From Rhodovulum sp. ES.010 (GTDB lineage: Bacteria; Pseudomonadota; Alphaproteobacteria; Rhodobacterales; Rhodobacteraceae): a DNA stretch of 64,000 bases. The stretch covers positions 3,078,501-3,142,500 of the forward strand of contig NZ_FSRS01000001.1 of NCBI RefSeq assembly GCF_900142935.1, read 5' to 3'. Both the position numbers and the translations under genes were made by a program. Below the pieces are notes generated by a model. It ran no database searches. It was given only the letters and a program-made list of their open reading frames with translations, and was not told where the DNA came from. This document shows positions 14,928 through 25,591 of the stretch, piece by piece; position 1 is the stretch's first letter; each line of letters starts with the position of its first letter.

Positions 14928-15296
14928 ATGATCCAGATGCAGACCAATCTGGATGTCGCTGATAACTCCGGCGCACGCCGGGTTCAGTGCATCAAGGTCC
15001 TCGGCGGGTCGAAGCGGAAATATGCCTCTGTCGGCGACATCATCGTGGTGTCGGTGAAAGAGGCGATCCCGCGCGGCCGCGTCAAGAAGGGCGACGTCCG
15101 CAAGGCCGTCGTCGTGCGCACCGCCAAGGAAGTGCGCCGAGAGGACGGCACCGCGATCCGCTTTGACCGGAACGCCGCCGTCATCCTCAACAACAACAAC
15201 GAGCCGATCGGGACGCGCATCTTCGGACCGGTGGTGCGCGAGCTGCGCGGCAAGAACTTCATGAAGATCATCTCGCTCGCCCCGGAGGTGCTGTGA
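14928..15296 (+). CDS. rplN: 50S ribosomal protein L14
   Basis: Large-subunit interface protein; also the contact for silencing factor RsfS. 122 residues, [18 protein letters not shown], full length. Separated from rplX by one base. Confidence 0.98.
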   Translation: MIQMQTNLDVADNSGARRVQCIKVLGGSKRKYASVGDIIVVSVKEAIPRGRVKKGDVRKAVVVRTAKEVRREDGTAIRFDRNAAVILNNNNEPIGTRIFGPVVRELRGKNFMKIISLAPEVL

Positions 15297-15297
15297 C

Positions 15298-15609
15298 ATG
15301 GCTGCCAAGCTGAAAACCGGCGACACGGTCGTCGTGCTGGCCGGCAAGGACAAGGGCCGCGAAGGCACCATCCAGTCGGTCGATCCCAAATCCGGCAAGG
15401 CGGTGGTCGAGGGCTTGAACATGGCCGTCCGCCACCAGAAGCAGAGCCAGATGAGCCAGGGCGGCCGCATCGCCAAGCCGATGCCGATCGACCTCAGCAA
15501 CCTCGCCATCGTCGACAAGAACGGCAAGCCCGCGCGCGTGGGCTTCCGCGAGGAGGACGGCAAGAAGGTCCGCTACGCCAAGACCACGGGGGACGTGATC
15601 GATGCTTGA
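15298..15609 (+). CDS. rplX: 50S ribosomal protein L24
   Basis: Assembly initiator of the large subunit with a KOW motif ([18 protein letters not shown]). 103 residues. Its 3' end overlaps the rplE start by 8 bases. Confidence 0.98.
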   Translation: MAAKLKTGDTVVVLAGKDKGREGTIQSVDPKSGKAVVEGLNMAVRHQKQSQMSQGGRIAKPMPIDLSNLAIVDKNGKPARVGFREEDGKKVRYAKTTGDVIDA

Positions 15610-16165
15610 TGCCGCCAATTACACCCCGCGTCTGAGGGCGCAGTACCGCGAGACCATCAAGGCTGCGCTCAAGGAAGAGTTCGGCTACACCAACGACATG
15701 CAGATCCCGCGGCTCGACAAGATCGTGCTGAACATCGGCTGCGGCGCCGAGGCGGTGCGCGACTCGAAGAAGGCCAAGTCGGCGCAGGAAGACCTGACGC
15801 TGATCGCCGGCCAGAAGGCGGTCGTGACCAAGGCGAAGAAGTCGATCGCCGGCTTCCGCGTCCGCGAGGACATGCCGCTCGGCGCCAAGGTCACCCTGCG
15901 CGGCGACCGGATGTACGAGTTCCTCGACCGGCTGATCACCGTCGCCATGCCCCGCATCCGCGACTTCCGCGGCGTCTCGGGCAAGTCCTTCGACGGCCGC
16001 GGCAATTACGCGATGGGCATGAAGGAGCACATCGTCTTCCCGGAAATCGACTACGACAAGGTCGACGAGGTCTGGGGTCTGGATATCGTCATCACCACCA
16101 CCGCGAAAACCGACGCGGAAGCGAAGGCGCTGTTGAAGCATTTCAACATGCCGTTCAACAGCTGA
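15602..16165 (+). CDS. rplE: 50S ribosomal protein L5
   Basis: Binds 5S rRNA and contacts P-site tRNA. 187 residues; conserved LNIGCG and [16 protein letters not shown] segments are present. The start overlaps rplX, implying coupled translation. Confidence 0.98.
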   Translation: MLDAANYTPRLRAQYRETIKAALKEEFGYTNDMQIPRLDKIVLNIGCGAEAVRDSKKAKSAQEDLTLIAGQKAVVTKAKKSIAGFRVREDMPLGAKVTLRGDRMYEFLDRLITVAMPRIRDFRGVSGKSFDGRGNYAMGMKEHIVFPEIDYDKVDEVWGLDIVITTTAKTDAEAKALLKHFNMPFNS

Positions 16166-16185
16166 TCGCGGGAGGGAGAGAGAAC

Positions 16186-16491
16186 ATGGCTAAGAAAGCA
16201 ATGGTCGAACGCGAAAAGAAGCGTCAGCGCCTGGTCGAGAAATACGCCGCCAAGCGTGCCGCTCTCAAGGAAATCGCGAACAACGAGGATCTTCCGATGG
16301 AAGAGCGGTTCAAGGCGCGGCTGAAACTGGCCAAGCTGCCCCGCAATTCCTCGCCGACGCGGCTGCACAACCGCTGTCAGCTCACCGGGCGTCCGCACGC
16401 CTATTACCGCAAGCTCAAGGTCTCGCGGATCATGCTTCGGGAACTCGGCTCTCAGGGCCAGATTCCCGGCATGGTGAAGTCGAGCTGGTAA
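16186..16491 (+). CDS. rpsN: 30S ribosomal protein S14, zinc-less form
   Basis: Small-subunit head protein. 101 residues, the long C-minus type: the CxxC pairs of the zinc-binding short form are absent ([15 protein letters not shown] has one cysteine), as is usual in proteobacteria. Confidence 0.98.
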   Translation: MAKKAMVEREKKRQRLVEKYAAKRAALKEIANNEDLPMEERFKARLKLAKLPRNSSPTRLHNRCQLTGRPHAYYRKLKVSRIMLRELGSQGQIPGMVKSSW

Positions 16492-16503
16492 GGAGGGGAA
16501 AAG

Positions 16504-16902
16504 ATGTCCGTGAACGATCCTCTCGGCGATATGCTGACCCGCATCCGCAACGCGCAGATGCGCGGCAAGTCGACCGTGCGCACGCCGGCCTCCAAGCTTC
16601 GCGCCTGGGTGCTCGAAGTGCTGGCCGACGAAGGCTACATCCGCGGCTACGAGAAGCTGGACGGCGCCAATGGCCTGCCCGAACTCGAGGTCAGCCTGAA
16701 ATACTACGAGGGCGCGCCCGTGATCCGCGAGCTGCGCCGCGTGTCGACCCCGGGGCGCCGCGTCTACATGGGCGTGAGCGACATTCCGCAGGTCCGCCAG
16801 GGCCTTGGCGTCTCGATCGTCTCGACGTCCAAGGGCGTGATGTCCGATGCAGCCGCGCGCTCCGCCAATGTCGGCGGCGAAGTGCTCTGCCAGGTGTTCT
16901 AA
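16504..16902 (+). CDS. rpsH: 30S ribosomal protein S8
   Basis: Central-domain 16S rRNA binder; in E. coli it is the autogenous repressor of the spc operon. 132 residues, begins [23 protein letters not shown] lies upstream. Confidence 0.98.
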   Translation: MSVNDPLGDMLTRIRNAQMRGKSTVRTPASKLRAWVLEVLADEGYIRGYEKLDGANGLPELEVSLKYYEGAPVIRELRRVSTPGRRVYMGVSDIPQVRQGLGVSIVSTSKGVMSDAAARSANVGGEVLCQVF

Positions 16903-16913
16903 GGAGGAAGGCA

Positions 16914-17447
16914 ATGTCTCGTATTGGCAAAAGACCGGTCGAGCTGCCGTCGGGTGTCACCGCATCCGTCTCCGGCCAGACCATCGAGGTGAAGGGGCCC
17001 AAGGGCACCCGCAGCTTCACGGCGACCGACGATGTGACCATCGCGGTCGACGAGAACGCCGTCACCGTCACCCCCCGGGGCAATTCCAAGCGCGCGCGCC
17101 AGCAATGGGGCATGTCGCGCACCATGGTCGCGAACCTGGTGCAAGGCGTGACGCAAGGCTTCAAACGCGAACTGGAAATCCAGGGCGTCGGCTACCGGGC
17201 GCAGATGCAGGGCAACACGCTCAAGCTCAACCTCGGGTACAGCCACGAGGTCAACTTCGAGGTGCCCGAGGGCGTCACTGTCACCGCGCCCAAGCAGACC
17301 GAGGTCGTCGTTGAGGGCGCCGATCAGCAACTCGTCGGCCAGGTTGCGGCGAATGTCCGCGAATGGCGCGCGCCGGAGCCCTACAAGGGCAAGGGCATCC
17401 GCTACAAGGGCGAGTATATCTTCCGCAAGGAAGGCAAGAAGAAGTAA
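16914..17447 (+). CDS. rplF: 50S ribosomal protein L6
   Basis: Large-subunit protein near the sarcin-ricin loop. 177 residues, [15 protein letters not shown] at the start, and the C-terminal GKGIRYKGE segment intact. Confidence 0.98.
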   Translation: MSRIGKRPVELPSGVTASVSGQTIEVKGPKGTRSFTATDDVTIAVDENAVTVTPRGNSKRARQQWGMSRTMVANLVQGVTQGFKRELEIQGVGYRAQMQGNTLKLNLGYSHEVNFEVPEGVTVTAPKQTEVVVEGADQQLVGQVAANVREWRAPEPYKGKGIRYKGEYIFRKEGKKK

Positions 17448-17458
17448 GGGCGCGACAG

Positions 17459-17818
17459 ATGGCAAACAGCAAGAGAGACCTGTTCCAGAAGCGCCGCCTG
17501 CGCGTGCGGAACAAGCTTCGTGCGATGAATTCCGGGCGCGTGCGCCTGTCGGTGCATCGCAGCAACAAGAACATCAGCGTGCAGCTGATCGACGACGTCA
17601 ACGGCGTGACGCTCGCCTCGGCCTCCTCGCTCGAAAAGGACCTGGGCGTGGTCGGCAAGAACAATGTCGAGGCGGCGAGCAAGGTCGGCAACGCGATCGC
17701 CGAGCGGGCGAAGAAGGCCGGCGTCGAGGAGTGCTACTTCGACCGGGGCGGCTACCTCTATCACGGGGGCGTCAAGGCACTGGCCGATGCCGCTCGTGAA
17801 GGCGGCCTGAAGTTCTGA
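17459..17818 (+). CDS. rplR: 50S ribosomal protein L18
   Basis: 5S rRNA-binding protein. 119 residues from ATG 17459 ([19 protein letters not shown]). The open frame continues upstream into rplF, but 119 residues match the family and the ATG follows a short spacer after the rplF stop. Confidence 0.97.
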   Translation: MANSKRDLFQKRRLRVRNKLRAMNSGRVRLSVHRSNKNISVQLIDDVNGVTLASASSLEKDLGVVGKNNVEAASKVGNAIAERAKKAGVEECYFDRGGYLYHGGVKALADAAREGGLKF

Positions 17819-17829
17819 GGAGACGAGAG

Positions 17830-18396
17830 ATGGCAAGAGAAGACAATCGCCGGGGCGGCCGCGATCGCGACGAGAACCCGGAATTCGCCGATCGTCTCGT
17901 GGCGATCAACCGCGTGTCCAAGACCGTGAAGGGCGGCAAGCGCTTCGGCTTTGCGGCCCTCGTGGTCGTGGGCGATCAGAAGGGCCGCGTCGGCTTCGGC
18001 AAAGGCAAGGCCAAAGAGGTGCCCGAGGCGATCCGCAAGGCCACCGAACAGGCCAAGCGGAAGCTGATCCGCGTGCCGCTGCGCGAGGGCCGGACGCTGC
18101 ATCACGACATCGAGGGCCGCCACGGCGCGGGCCGCGTGGTGCTGCGCACCGCTCCTCAGGGGACCGGCATCATCGCCGGCGGCCCGATGCGCGCGGTGTT
18201 CGAGATGCTGGGGGTCCAGGACGTGGTGGCCAAGTCGGTCGGCACCCAGAACCCCTACAACATGATCCGCGCGACGCTGGACGGGCTGACCAAGGAAAGC
18301 TCGCCCCGCCAGGTGGCGCAGCGCCGCGGCAAGAAGGTGGCCGATATCCTGCACCGTGACGAGGCGCCGGCCTCCGACGCGCCGGCCGAAGCGTAA
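17830..18396 (+). CDS. rpsE: 30S ribosomal protein S5
   Basis: Fidelity and mRNA-helicase protein of the small subunit. 188 residues against 166 in E. coli; the extra length is an N-terminal charged stretch ([14 protein letters not shown]) and a C-terminal alanine-rich tail. The spectinomycin-site loop ([14 protein letters not shown]) is wild-type in form. Confidence 0.98.
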   Translation: MAREDNRRGGRDRDENPEFADRLVAINRVSKTVKGGKRFGFAALVVVGDQKGRVGFGKGKAKEVPEAIRKATEQAKRKLIRVPLREGRTLHHDIEGRHGAGRVVLRTAPQGTGIIAGGPMRAVFEMLGVQDVVAKSVGTQNPYNMIRATLDGLTKESSPRQVAQRRGKKVADILHRDEAPASDAPAEA

Positions 18397-18408
18397 GGAG
18401 AGGGACAC

Positions 18409-18597
18409 ATGGCCAAAACCATCGTCGTCAAGCAGGTGGGCTCGCCCATCCGCCGCCCGGGCGTTCAGCGCCAGACCCTGATCGGGCTGGGGCTGAACAA
18501 GATGCACAAGACCCGCGAGCTGGAGGACACCCCCTCGATCCGCGGCATGATCGCCAAGATCCCGCATCTGGTGGAGATCGTCGAAGAGCGCGGGTGA
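18409..18597 (+). CDS. rpmD: 50S ribosomal protein L30
   Basis: Small large-subunit protein, 62 residues, [17 protein letters not shown]. Last gene before a strong terminator and a 667-base break in the spc block. Confidence 0.98.
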   Translation: MAKTIVVKQVGSPIRRPGVQRQTLIGLGLNKMHKTRELEDTPSIRGMIAKIPHLVEIVEERG

Positions 18598-18631
18598 GCC
18601 TTTACGCCTTCTGCGTGTTGATTGCGCAGCA

Positions 18632-18661
18632 ACGCCCCGGGCATCGCCCGGGGCGTTTTTC
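18632..18661 (+). terminator. Intrinsic terminator after rpmD
   Basis: Perfect 11-bp stem ACGCCCCGGGC (18632-18642) with GCCCGGGGCGT (18646-18656), loop ATC, then TTTTTCTT. It separates rpmD from rplO transcription. Confidence 0.9.
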
Positions 18662-18724
18662 TTAGGTTTCGTCGGTCAGTTTGCTACGCTATCGGAAGTT
18701 GCAAAGCGTTAGAGAGCAGGTCAA

Positions 18725-19071
18725 ATGATCTTGCAGAGGGAAAAGAGCTGTCGCCTGAACAGGTTGAAGCCGTCCTGCCCGAATTTAATGATGGCGAGGA
18801 CTTTGTTCGAATGATGCTTCATCGCCTTGATCCACCTGACGGGCAGCCTGATGGCGTTTTTACTTTGAAGGCGGAAAGAGTCCTTCGTGAAATCTCGTAC
18901 GGTAAGGGCGGGGTGAGAAGGAAGGTGAAGGGCCTATTGAACGAAAAATTGACCTTCAGAGAAGAGATCTCGCGAGAGGACGCGGCGCTGCTTCGCGATG
19001 AGATTTTGAAGTTGAATGAAGCCATTGAGGAGGCGGAGGAAGAACTCGTTGCTTCCCTGAGGCCTACCTGA
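18725..19071 (+). CDS. Foreign-looking hypothetical gene in the spc operon, apparent frameshift
   Basis: Between rpmD and rplO lies a lower-GC coding stretch. The long frame (LSPEQVEAVLPEFND onward, ending ELVASLRPT) is helix-rich and very charged, with a last segment of alternating Glu/Ala/Leu that may be a coiled coil. That frame has no credible start: its only upstream start is a TTG at 18622 before the terminator. An ATG with an upstream AGCAGG sits at 18725 in a neighbouring frame; reading seven codons and slipping back one base at the A-run 18741-18744 joins it smoothly to the long frame, giving about 115 residues. This is either a one-base mutation (pseudogene) or a frameshift signal. 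No family recognised. Confidence 0.5.
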
Positions 19072-19140
19072 AGTGGTCTCCCGCTCCATCGCCCTTCGAG
19101 GGAGGCAATTCTATCCGTGTAAGCGGACGGCGGTCTGGGC

Positions 19141-19171
19141 TTGATCCACGTCTTTCTGGCGTATATACGCC
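19141..19171 (+). promoter_or_regulatory. Promoter for rplO-secY-adk with 14-bp palindrome
   Basis: TTGATC (19141-19146) with TATACG (19164-19169) at 17 bases, or TATATA at 15. The -10 sits in the perfect palindrome GGCGTATATACGCC (19158-19171), a possible operator. A GTGGCC/GGCCAC stem follows in the leader. Confidence 0.6.
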
Positions 19172-19264
19172 CCCGGTGGCCCTTTCAGGCCACACCCCAC
19201 AACCACGAAACGCCGTGGCCGTCCCATCTCGCTTCGGGGGCGCGTCCGGCCAAGGAGAAGCGAC

Positions 19265-19741
19265 ATGAAACTCAACGAACTCCGCGACAACGACGGCGCG
19301 GCGAAGATGGCCAAGCGTGTCGGCCGCGGCCCGGGCTCGGGCAAGGGCAAGACCGCCGGGCGTGGCATCAAGGGCCAGAAATCCCGCTCAGGCGTCGCGA
19401 TCAACGGCTACGAGGGCGGGCAGATGCCGCTCTACCAGCGGCTGCCCAAGCGCGGCTTCAACAAGCCGAACCGCAAGCAATACGCCATCGTGAACCTGGG
19501 CCTGATCCAGAAATTCGTCGACGACGGCAAGCTGGACGCCAAGCAGCCGATCACCGAGGACGCGCTGGTGGCCTCGGGCCTCGTGCGGCGCAAGCTGGAC
19601 GGCGTGCGCGTGCTCGCCAAGGGCGAGTTCTCGGCCAAGGTCGAACTCGACGTGACCGGCGCCTCGAGGTCCGCCGTCGCGGCGGTCGAGAAGGCCGGCG
19701 GCTCGGTCAAGACCGCCGCCCCGGCTGCCGCGACCGAATAA
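19265..19741 (+). CDS. rplO: 50S ribosomal protein L15
   Basis: Late-assembly large-subunit protein. 158 residues; begins [12 protein letters not shown] and contains the glycine-rich [15 protein letters not shown] region. AGGAG lies seven bases before the ATG. It restarts the spc operon behind its own promoter. Confidence 0.98.
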   Translation: MKLNELRDNDGAAKMAKRVGRGPGSGKGKTAGRGIKGQKSRSGVAINGYEGGQMPLYQRLPKRGFNKPNRKQYAIVNLGLIQKFVDDGKLDAKQPITEDALVASGLVRRKLDGVRVLAKGEFSAKVELDVTGASRSAVAAVEKAGGSVKTAAPAAATE

Positions 19742-19751
19742 GAGGTTGTTC

Positions 19752-19827
19752 GCGGCGCCCGCGCCGCTTAAATCTCCGACAGGTTTTCCTTCGCGCCGCC
19801 GGAGCCGGAAAACGGTTTCGGCGGCGC
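19752..19827 (+). promoter_or_regulatory. Leader hairpins before secY
   Basis: Two stems lie between rplO and secY. GCGGCGC/GCGCCGC (19752-19758, 19761-19767) follows the rplO stop. A 15-bp stem with three G-U pairs (19793-19807 with 19813-19827, loop GAAAA) lies 22 bases before the secY ATG. Neither has a T-run; they may tune the rplO-secY ratio or protect mRNA ends. Confidence 0.45.
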
Positions 19828-19848
19828 TGACATTCACAAGGGCTCAGC

Positions 19849-21203
<1,355 letters not shown>

Positions 21204-21207
<4 letters not shown>

Positions 21208-21851
21208 ACATCATCCTTCTGGGCCCCCCGGGGGCCGGCAAGGGCACCCAGGCCCGCAAACTGGTCGAGGACCGCGGCATGGTGCAACTTTCCACCGGAG
21301 ACATGCTGCGGGAGGCGCGCAGTTCGGGCACCGAGATGGGCCAGAAGGTCGCCGAGGTGATGGACCGGGGCGAACTTGTCACCGACGACATCGTCACAGG
21401 GCTGATCCGGGAAAAGCTGCAGGAGGGCGCCGAGGGCGGCTTCATCTTCGACGGCTTCCCGCGCACGCTCGCGCAGGCCGACGCGTTGGGCGCGCTTCTG
21501 TCCGACATGGGCCGGGCGCTGGATGCGGTCATCGAGATGCGCGTGGACGACGAGGCGCTGGTCTCGCGGATCACCGCGCGGTCCACCTGCGGCGGCTGTG
21601 GCGAGGTCTACAACGACAACACCAAGCCGATCCCGGCGGATGGCAAATGCGCCAAGTGCGGCGGCACCGAGTTCAAGCGCCGGGCGGATGACAACGAGGG
21701 GTCGCTGCGCCAGCGGCTGATGGAGTACTACAAGAAGACCTCGCCGCTGATCGGCTACTACTACGCCAAGGGCCAGCTTTCGACGATCGACGGGCTGGAC
21801 GAGATCGACGCGGTCGCCGGCCGGATCACGGCGGTGCTTGACAAGGCGTAA
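21204..21851 (+). CDS. adk: Adenylate kinase, zinc-type LID
   Basis: Interconverts ATP + AMP and 2 ADP in the cytoplasm. 215 residues; P-loop [12 protein letters not shown] at 5-16 and AMP-site segment FIFDGFPRT. The LID carries four cysteines (129, 132, 149, 152) in a CxxC...CxxC arrangement, so it probably binds zinc, unlike the E. coli enzyme. Translationally coupled to secY, as in many bacteria. Confidence 0.98.
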
Positions 21852-21860
21852 CGGTGCCCC

Positions 21861-21889
21861 TTGACGGGCGACCGGATTCGCCCTAGGGA
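21861..21889 (+). promoter_or_regulatory. Promoter of the alpha operon
   Basis: TTGACG (21861-21866) and TAGGGA (21884-21889), 17-base spacing. It drives rpsM-rpsK-rpoA-rplQ, with a leader of about 145 bases. Confidence 0.65.
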
Positions 21890-21957
21890 CGGCGTCTCGA
21901 TAGAGAATCGACCTTTTGTCGCATGCGGGCTGTCCCGGGGCGGCGAGGGGCTTGAGC

Positions 21958-21984
21958 GGCCCGAAGGCAGCACGCTTTCGGGCC
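21958..21984 (+). promoter_or_regulatory. Alpha-operon leader hairpin
   Basis: GGCCCGAA (21958-21965) pairs with TTCGGGCC (21977-21984), 8 bp perfect. It lies between the promoter and rpsM. In E. coli S4 binds the alpha leader, but rpsD is not in this operon here, so its role is open. Confidence 0.5.
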
Positions 21985-22040
21985 TCAGTTGTGAGAAAAG
22001 GTTCTGGGGTTACGGAACCGCAACGAAAGGAAAGCTACGC

Positions 22041-22409
22041 GTGGCACGTATCGCTGGCGTCAATATCCCCACTGGGAAACGCGTCCCCGTCGCCCTTACC
22101 TATATCCACGGCATCGGCCAAAGCTCGGCCGAGCATATCTGCGGCGCGGTCGGCGTCGACACCGCGCGCCGGGTCAACGAACTGTCCGATGCCGAGGTGC
22201 TGGCGCTCCGCGAGCATATCGACGCGAACTACACCGTCGAGGGCGACCTGCGCCGCGAGGTGCAGATGAACGTCAAGCGGCTGATGGATCTCGGCTGCTA
22301 CCGCGGGCTGCGGCATCGCCGCAACCTGCCGGTGCGCGGCCAGCGCACCCACACCAATGCCCGCACCCGCAAGGGTCCGGCGAAACCCATCGCCGGCAAG
22401 AAGAAGTAA
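22041..22409 (+). CDS. rpsM: 30S ribosomal protein S13
   Basis: Small-subunit head protein bridging to L5. 122 residues from GTG 22041 ([17 protein letters not shown] when initiated), preceded by AAAGGAAAG; longer upstream frame is not needed. C-terminal [25 protein letters not shown] basic tail is present. Confidence 0.96.
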   Translation: MARIAGVNIPTGKRVPVALTYIHGIGQSSAEHICGAVGVDTARRVNELSDAEVLALREHIDANYTVEGDLRREVQMNVKRLMDLGCYRGLRHRRNLPVRGQRTHTNARTRKGPAKPIAGKKK

Positions 22410-22424
22410 GGGAGGGCATCAGGT

Positions 22425-22814
22425 ATGGCACGCGATAAAACCCGGGTCCGCCGCAAGGAACGCAAGAACATCGCCGCGGGCGTGGCGCATGTGACCAGCT
22501 CGTTCAACAACACCAAGATCCTGATTTCCGACGTGCAGGGCAACGCGATCTCGTGGTCGTCGGCCGGCACGATGGGGTTCAAGGGGTCGCGCAAGTCGAC
22601 GCCTTACGCTGCGCAGATGGCCGCCGAGGATGCCGGCCGGAAGGCGCAGGAACACGGCGTCAAGACGCTGGAAGTCGAGGTCCAGGGCCCCGGTTCCGGC
22701 CGCGAGAGCGCGCTGCGCGCGCTGGCCGCCGTCGGGTTCAACATCACCGCGATCCGCGACGTGACCCCGATCGCCCATAACGGCTGCCGCCCGCCGAAAC
22801 GCCGCCGGGTCTGA
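22425..22814 (+). CDS. rpsK: 30S ribosomal protein S11
   Basis: Platform protein of the small subunit near the mRNA exit. 129 residues, including [14 protein letters not shown] and the C-terminal [12 protein letters not shown] signature. Confidence 0.98.
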   Translation: MARDKTRVRRKERKNIAAGVAHVTSSFNNTKILISDVQGNAISWSSAGTMGFKGSRKSTPYAAQMAAEDAGRKAQEHGVKTLEVEVQGPGSGRESALRALAAVGFNITAIRDVTPIAHNGCRPPKRRRV

Positions 22815-22929
22815 TCCACGGATTTTCCGCCCGGGCTGCCGCCTCTTCGGTGGCCCGGGCATGTCGCTATTTCCCTCGGGCGTTCTTCGCTTTGGACATG
22901 GGCGAAGGGCAGGAATTGAGGAGACATTC

Positions 22930-23946
22930 ATGATCCACAAGAATTGGCAGGAACTCATCAAGCCGACCCAGCTTGACATCAGGCCGGGCAACGAACCCGC
23001 GCGACAGGCGACCGTCGTGGCCGAGCCGCTGGAGCGCGGCTTCGGCCTCACCCTCGGCAACGCGCTGCGCCGGGTGCTGATGAGTTCGCTGCAGGGCGCG
23101 GCGATCACCAGCGTCCAGATCGACAACGTGCTGCACGAGTTCTCTTCGATCGCCGGGGTCCGCGAGGACGTGACCGACGTGGTGCTGAACCTCAAGGGCG
23201 TCGCGCTGAAGATGGAGGTCGAGGGGCCGAAGCGGGTGTCGATCGCGGCCAAGGGGCCGGGCGTCGTGACCGCCGGCGACATCTCGGAAACGGCCGGGAT
23301 CGAGGTGCTGAACCGCGACCACGTGATCTGCCATCTCGACGAGGGCGCGGACCTGTTCATGGAACTGACCGTGGACACCGGCATGGGCTATGTCGCGGCC
23401 GACAAGAACCGACCCGAGGACGCCCCGATCGGGCTGATCCCGATCGACGCGATCTTCTCTCCGGTCAAAAAGGTGGCCTATGACGTCCAGCCGACCCGCG
23501 AGGGCCAGGTGCTCGACTACGACAAGCTGACGCTCAAGGTCGAGACCGACGGCTCGGTCACGCCCGAGGACGCGGTGGCCTTCGCGGCGCGCATCCTGCA
23601 GGACCAGCTGTCGATCTTCGTCAATTTCGAGGAGCCGGAATCCGCGGGTCGCGAATCCGAGGACGACGGTCTGGAATTCAACCCGCTTCTGCTGAAGAAG
23701 GTGGACGAGCTGGAGTTGTCGGTGCGCTCGGCGAACTGCCTGAAGAACGACAACATCGTCTATATCGGCGACCTGATCCAGAAGACCGAGGCGGAGATGC
23801 TGCGCACGCCGAACTTCGGCCGGAAGTCGCTGAACGAGATCAAGGAGGTGCTCTCGGGCATGGGCCTGCATCTCGGCATGGATGTCGAGGAATGGCCGCC
23901 GGAGAACATCGAGGAACTGGCCAAGAAGTTCGAGGACCAGTTCTGA
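22930..23946 (+). CDS. rpoA: DNA-directed RNA polymerase subunit alpha
   Basis: Dimeric assembly platform of RNA polymerase with a C-terminal DNA/activator-binding domain. 338 residues from ATG 22930 ([16 protein letters not shown]), with GAGGAG upstream. The N-terminal domain contains [17 protein letters not shown]; the C-terminal domain has [16 protein letters not shown] and [13 protein letters not shown]-rich hairpin lies in the 115-base gap after rpsK. Confidence 0.98.
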   Translation: MIHKNWQELIKPTQLDIRPGNEPARQATVVAEPLERGFGLTLGNALRRVLMSSLQGAAITSVQIDNVLHEFSSIAGVREDVTDVVLNLKGVALKMEVEGPKRVSIAAKGPGVVTAGDISETAGIEVLNRDHVICHLDEGADLFMELTVDTGMGYVAADKNRPEDAPIGLIPIDAIFSPVKKVAYDVQPTREGQVLDYDKLTLKVETDGSVTPEDAVAFAARILQDQLSIFVNFEEPESAGRESEDDGLEFNPLLLKKVDELELSVRSANCLKNDNIVYIGDLIQKTEAEMLRTPNFGRKSLNEIKEVLSGMGLHLGMDVEEWPPENIEELAKKFEDQF

Positions 23947-23956
23947 TCCAGCGGGG

Positions 23957-24009
23957 GACGCGCCACAGGGCGTGCCCCTCCCACCCGCCCACACGCCCCG
24001 TGGCGCGTC
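23957..24009 (+). promoter_or_regulatory. Long hairpin between rpoA and rplQ
   Basis: GACGCGCCAC (23957-23966) pairs with GTGGCGCGTC (24000-24009); after a single A/C mismatch GGGCGTG pairs with CACGCCC. This gives 17 pairs around a C-rich 17-base loop. No T-run follows, so it is not a standard terminator; it could be an RNase or protein-binding site that sets rplQ relative to rpoA. Confidence 0.6.
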
Positions 24010-24114
24010 GGGCGGGGAAACGACCGGGCAAACCGCCCCAAGGTGAGCCGGTGACACGCATCGCCGGCCGGACAAAGCAAAACGCCCCCCCGAGGGCAAA
24101 GACGGAGAAGACAG

Positions 24115-24537
24115 ATGCGTCACGCTAGCGGCTATCGCCGCCTCAACCGCACCCATGAGCACCGCAAGGCCCTGTTCGCCAACATGGCCGGCTCGCTCAT
24201 CGAACATGAACAGATCAAGACCACGCTGCCGAAGGCCAAGGAACTCAAGCGCGTCGCCGACAAGCTGATCACGCTGGCCAAGCGCGGGGACGTGCACGCC
24301 CGCCGCCAGGCGGCCGCCCGGCTGAAGCAGGACGCCCATGTCGCCAAGCTTTTCGACGTGCTGGGCCCGCGCTATGCCGAACGTCCGGGCGGCTATGTCC
24401 GCGTGCTGAAGGCGGGCTTCCGGTACGGCGACATGGCGCCGATGGCGATCGTCGAACTCGTCGACCGCGACCCCGAGGCCAAGGGCGCCGCGGATCGCGC
24501 GCGGCTCGAGGCCGAGGAAGCCGCCGAAGAGGAGTGA
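24115..24537 (+). CDS. rplQ: 50S ribosomal protein L17
   Basis: Tunnel-exit-side large-subunit protein. 140 residues; [20 protein letters not shown] at the start, acidic tail EAEEAAEEE at the end. Last gene of the translation cluster. Confidence 0.98.
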   Translation: MRHASGYRRLNRTHEHRKALFANMAGSLIEHEQIKTTLPKAKELKRVADKLITLAKRGDVHARRQAAARLKQDAHVAKLFDVLGPRYAERPGGYVRVLKAGFRYGDMAPMAIVELVDRDPEAKGAADRARLEAEEAAEEE

Positions 24538-24590
24538 TCCGGCCCGCGTTCCGGTCTGCGCCGCGCGGAAATCATATGCCGAGAATTGCG

Positions 24591-24619
24591 AAAGGCCCTG
24601 CCGCCTGGCAGGGCCTTTT
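24591..24619. terminator. Bidirectional terminator between rplQ and the small minus gene
   Basis: AAAGGCCCTGCC (24591-24602) pairs with GGCAGGGCCTTT (24607-24618), 12 bp, followed by T on the plus strand; on the minus strand the same stem is followed by TTT. It serves both convergent genes. Confidence 0.88.
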
Positions 24620-24636
24620 CCTGTTCGGGTCGGGGG

Positions 24637-24834
24637 TCAGGCGCCGCAGGCCATCGGTTCACGGACAGTCATGGCCCGTCGGTCATCCTCCAGCAGGCGG
24701 TCCACATCGTGCAGCATGCGCTCGAGTTGGGCATCGGCGACCGGCGTGGCGCCGAGGAATTCCAGCATGTCGATCCGCACGGCCGCAGGCAGGCGCATCA
24801 GCCTCGTAAAGAGATTGGGGTGGATTGTACGCAC
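24637..24834 (-). CDS. Small hypothetical protein divergent from luxR
   Basis: Encodes about 65 residues from GTG 24834, which has GGAG six bases upstream; a TTG at 24858 would add eight residues. The sequence is charged and helical (LMRLPAAVRIDMLEFLG, then LERMLHDVDRLLEDDRR). It has no signal peptide or membrane segment. It ends 18 bases from the bidirectional terminator and reads away from luxR, so the short region 24835-24922 may control both. No family recognised; coding is supported by the ribosome-binding site, position and residue pattern. Confidence 0.5.
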   Translation of the reverse strand: MRTIHPNLFTRLMRLPAAVRIDMLEFLGATPVADAQLERMLHDVDRLLEDDRRAMTVREPMACGA

Positions 24835-24888
24835 TGAATACTCCGCTAGACTGTCCAAATACGTGACGTCGCAGCAAACAATTTAAGG

Positions 24889-24917
24889 TTGACTGAAAAT
24901 TCCGCAACTTGTCTAAA
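24889..24917 (+). promoter_or_regulatory. Promoter immediately before luxR
   Basis: TTGACT (24889-24894) and TCTAAA (24912-24917), 17-base spacing. The -10 ends five bases before the ATG at 24923, so a transcript from it would be leaderless or nearly so, unless luxR starts further downstream. Confidence 0.5.
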
Positions 24918-24922
24918 AGGTC

Positions 24923-25534
24923 ATGTTCGAAAAGTCAGTGTTTGATAGGGAATTGAAGGCTTTGGATGCGATGGCCCCCGAGGGCTACAACATCGGGCTG
25001 CACATCCGATTCACGTCGCCTCTCATGACTTTTCAGACATATGACCCCGAGTGGCTCGCCCACTACACCGAGCATGGCTATGTCCTGCGCGACCCGATGG
25101 TCGCGTGGGGTTTTTCAACCACCGGAGCAACTCGGTGGAGCAACGAAAGCATACCGGACCCTTTCGGCATCCTCCAAGAGGCCGCGGGGTTCGGATTGAG
25201 GTTCGGCGTGACGATCTCCTGGGGACCGATCACTTCCAGGACCATTGCCAGCGTGGCGCGAGCAGATCGGGAATTCACGGATGCCGAGATCGACCAGATC
25301 GAAGCGATCGTGCGTCGTTTGCACGACATGACCGAGCCACCGCAAGAGCTTACCAAGGCTCAGATCGAAGCGCTGAAATGCATTGCGGACGGCGACCGCC
25401 AGGCGGCCGCGGCCAGCAAGCTGGGGATCTCGGAAAGTGCGCTCAAGGCCCGCCTCGCCTCTGCTCGCGAGCGGCTCATGGCGCGCACCACTGCAGAAGC
25501 CATTCAGCGCGCCAAGGATTACCGGCTGCTTTGA
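24923..25534 (+). CDS. LuxR-family quorum-sensing regulator
   Basis: Transcription factor with an N-terminal autoinducer-binding domain (about residues 10-130, containing the aromatic/acidic pattern typical of acyl-homoserine-lactone pockets) and a C-terminal LuxR helix-turn-helix (about 140-203; ELTKAQIEALKCIADGD and ISESALKARLASARERL). 203 residues is short; family members are usually 230-250, so the N-terminal domain is trimmed, or the true start is not here. Directly upstream of a luxI synthase gene (57-base gap), so it probably binds the product of that enzyme. The predicted promoter overlaps the start region. Confidence 0.9.
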   Translation: MFEKSVFDRELKALDAMAPEGYNIGLHIRFTSPLMTFQTYDPEWLAHYTEHGYVLRDPMVAWGFSTTGATRWSNESIPDPFGILQEAAGFGLRFGVTISWGPITSRTIASVARADREFTDAEIDQIEAIVRRLHDMTEPPQELTKAQIEALKCIADGDRQAAAASKLGISESALKARLASARERLMARTTAEAIQRAKDYRLL

Positions 25535-25591
25535 CGGCCGTCGCCTTCCGCACGGGTACCAACCACATCACCAACCCTGCAGGAGGCTCCT

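Noticed and set aside
18622..18724. TTG start extending the foreign ORF upstream
   Set aside because: It would place the coding region across the rpmD terminator and lacks a ribosome-binding site.
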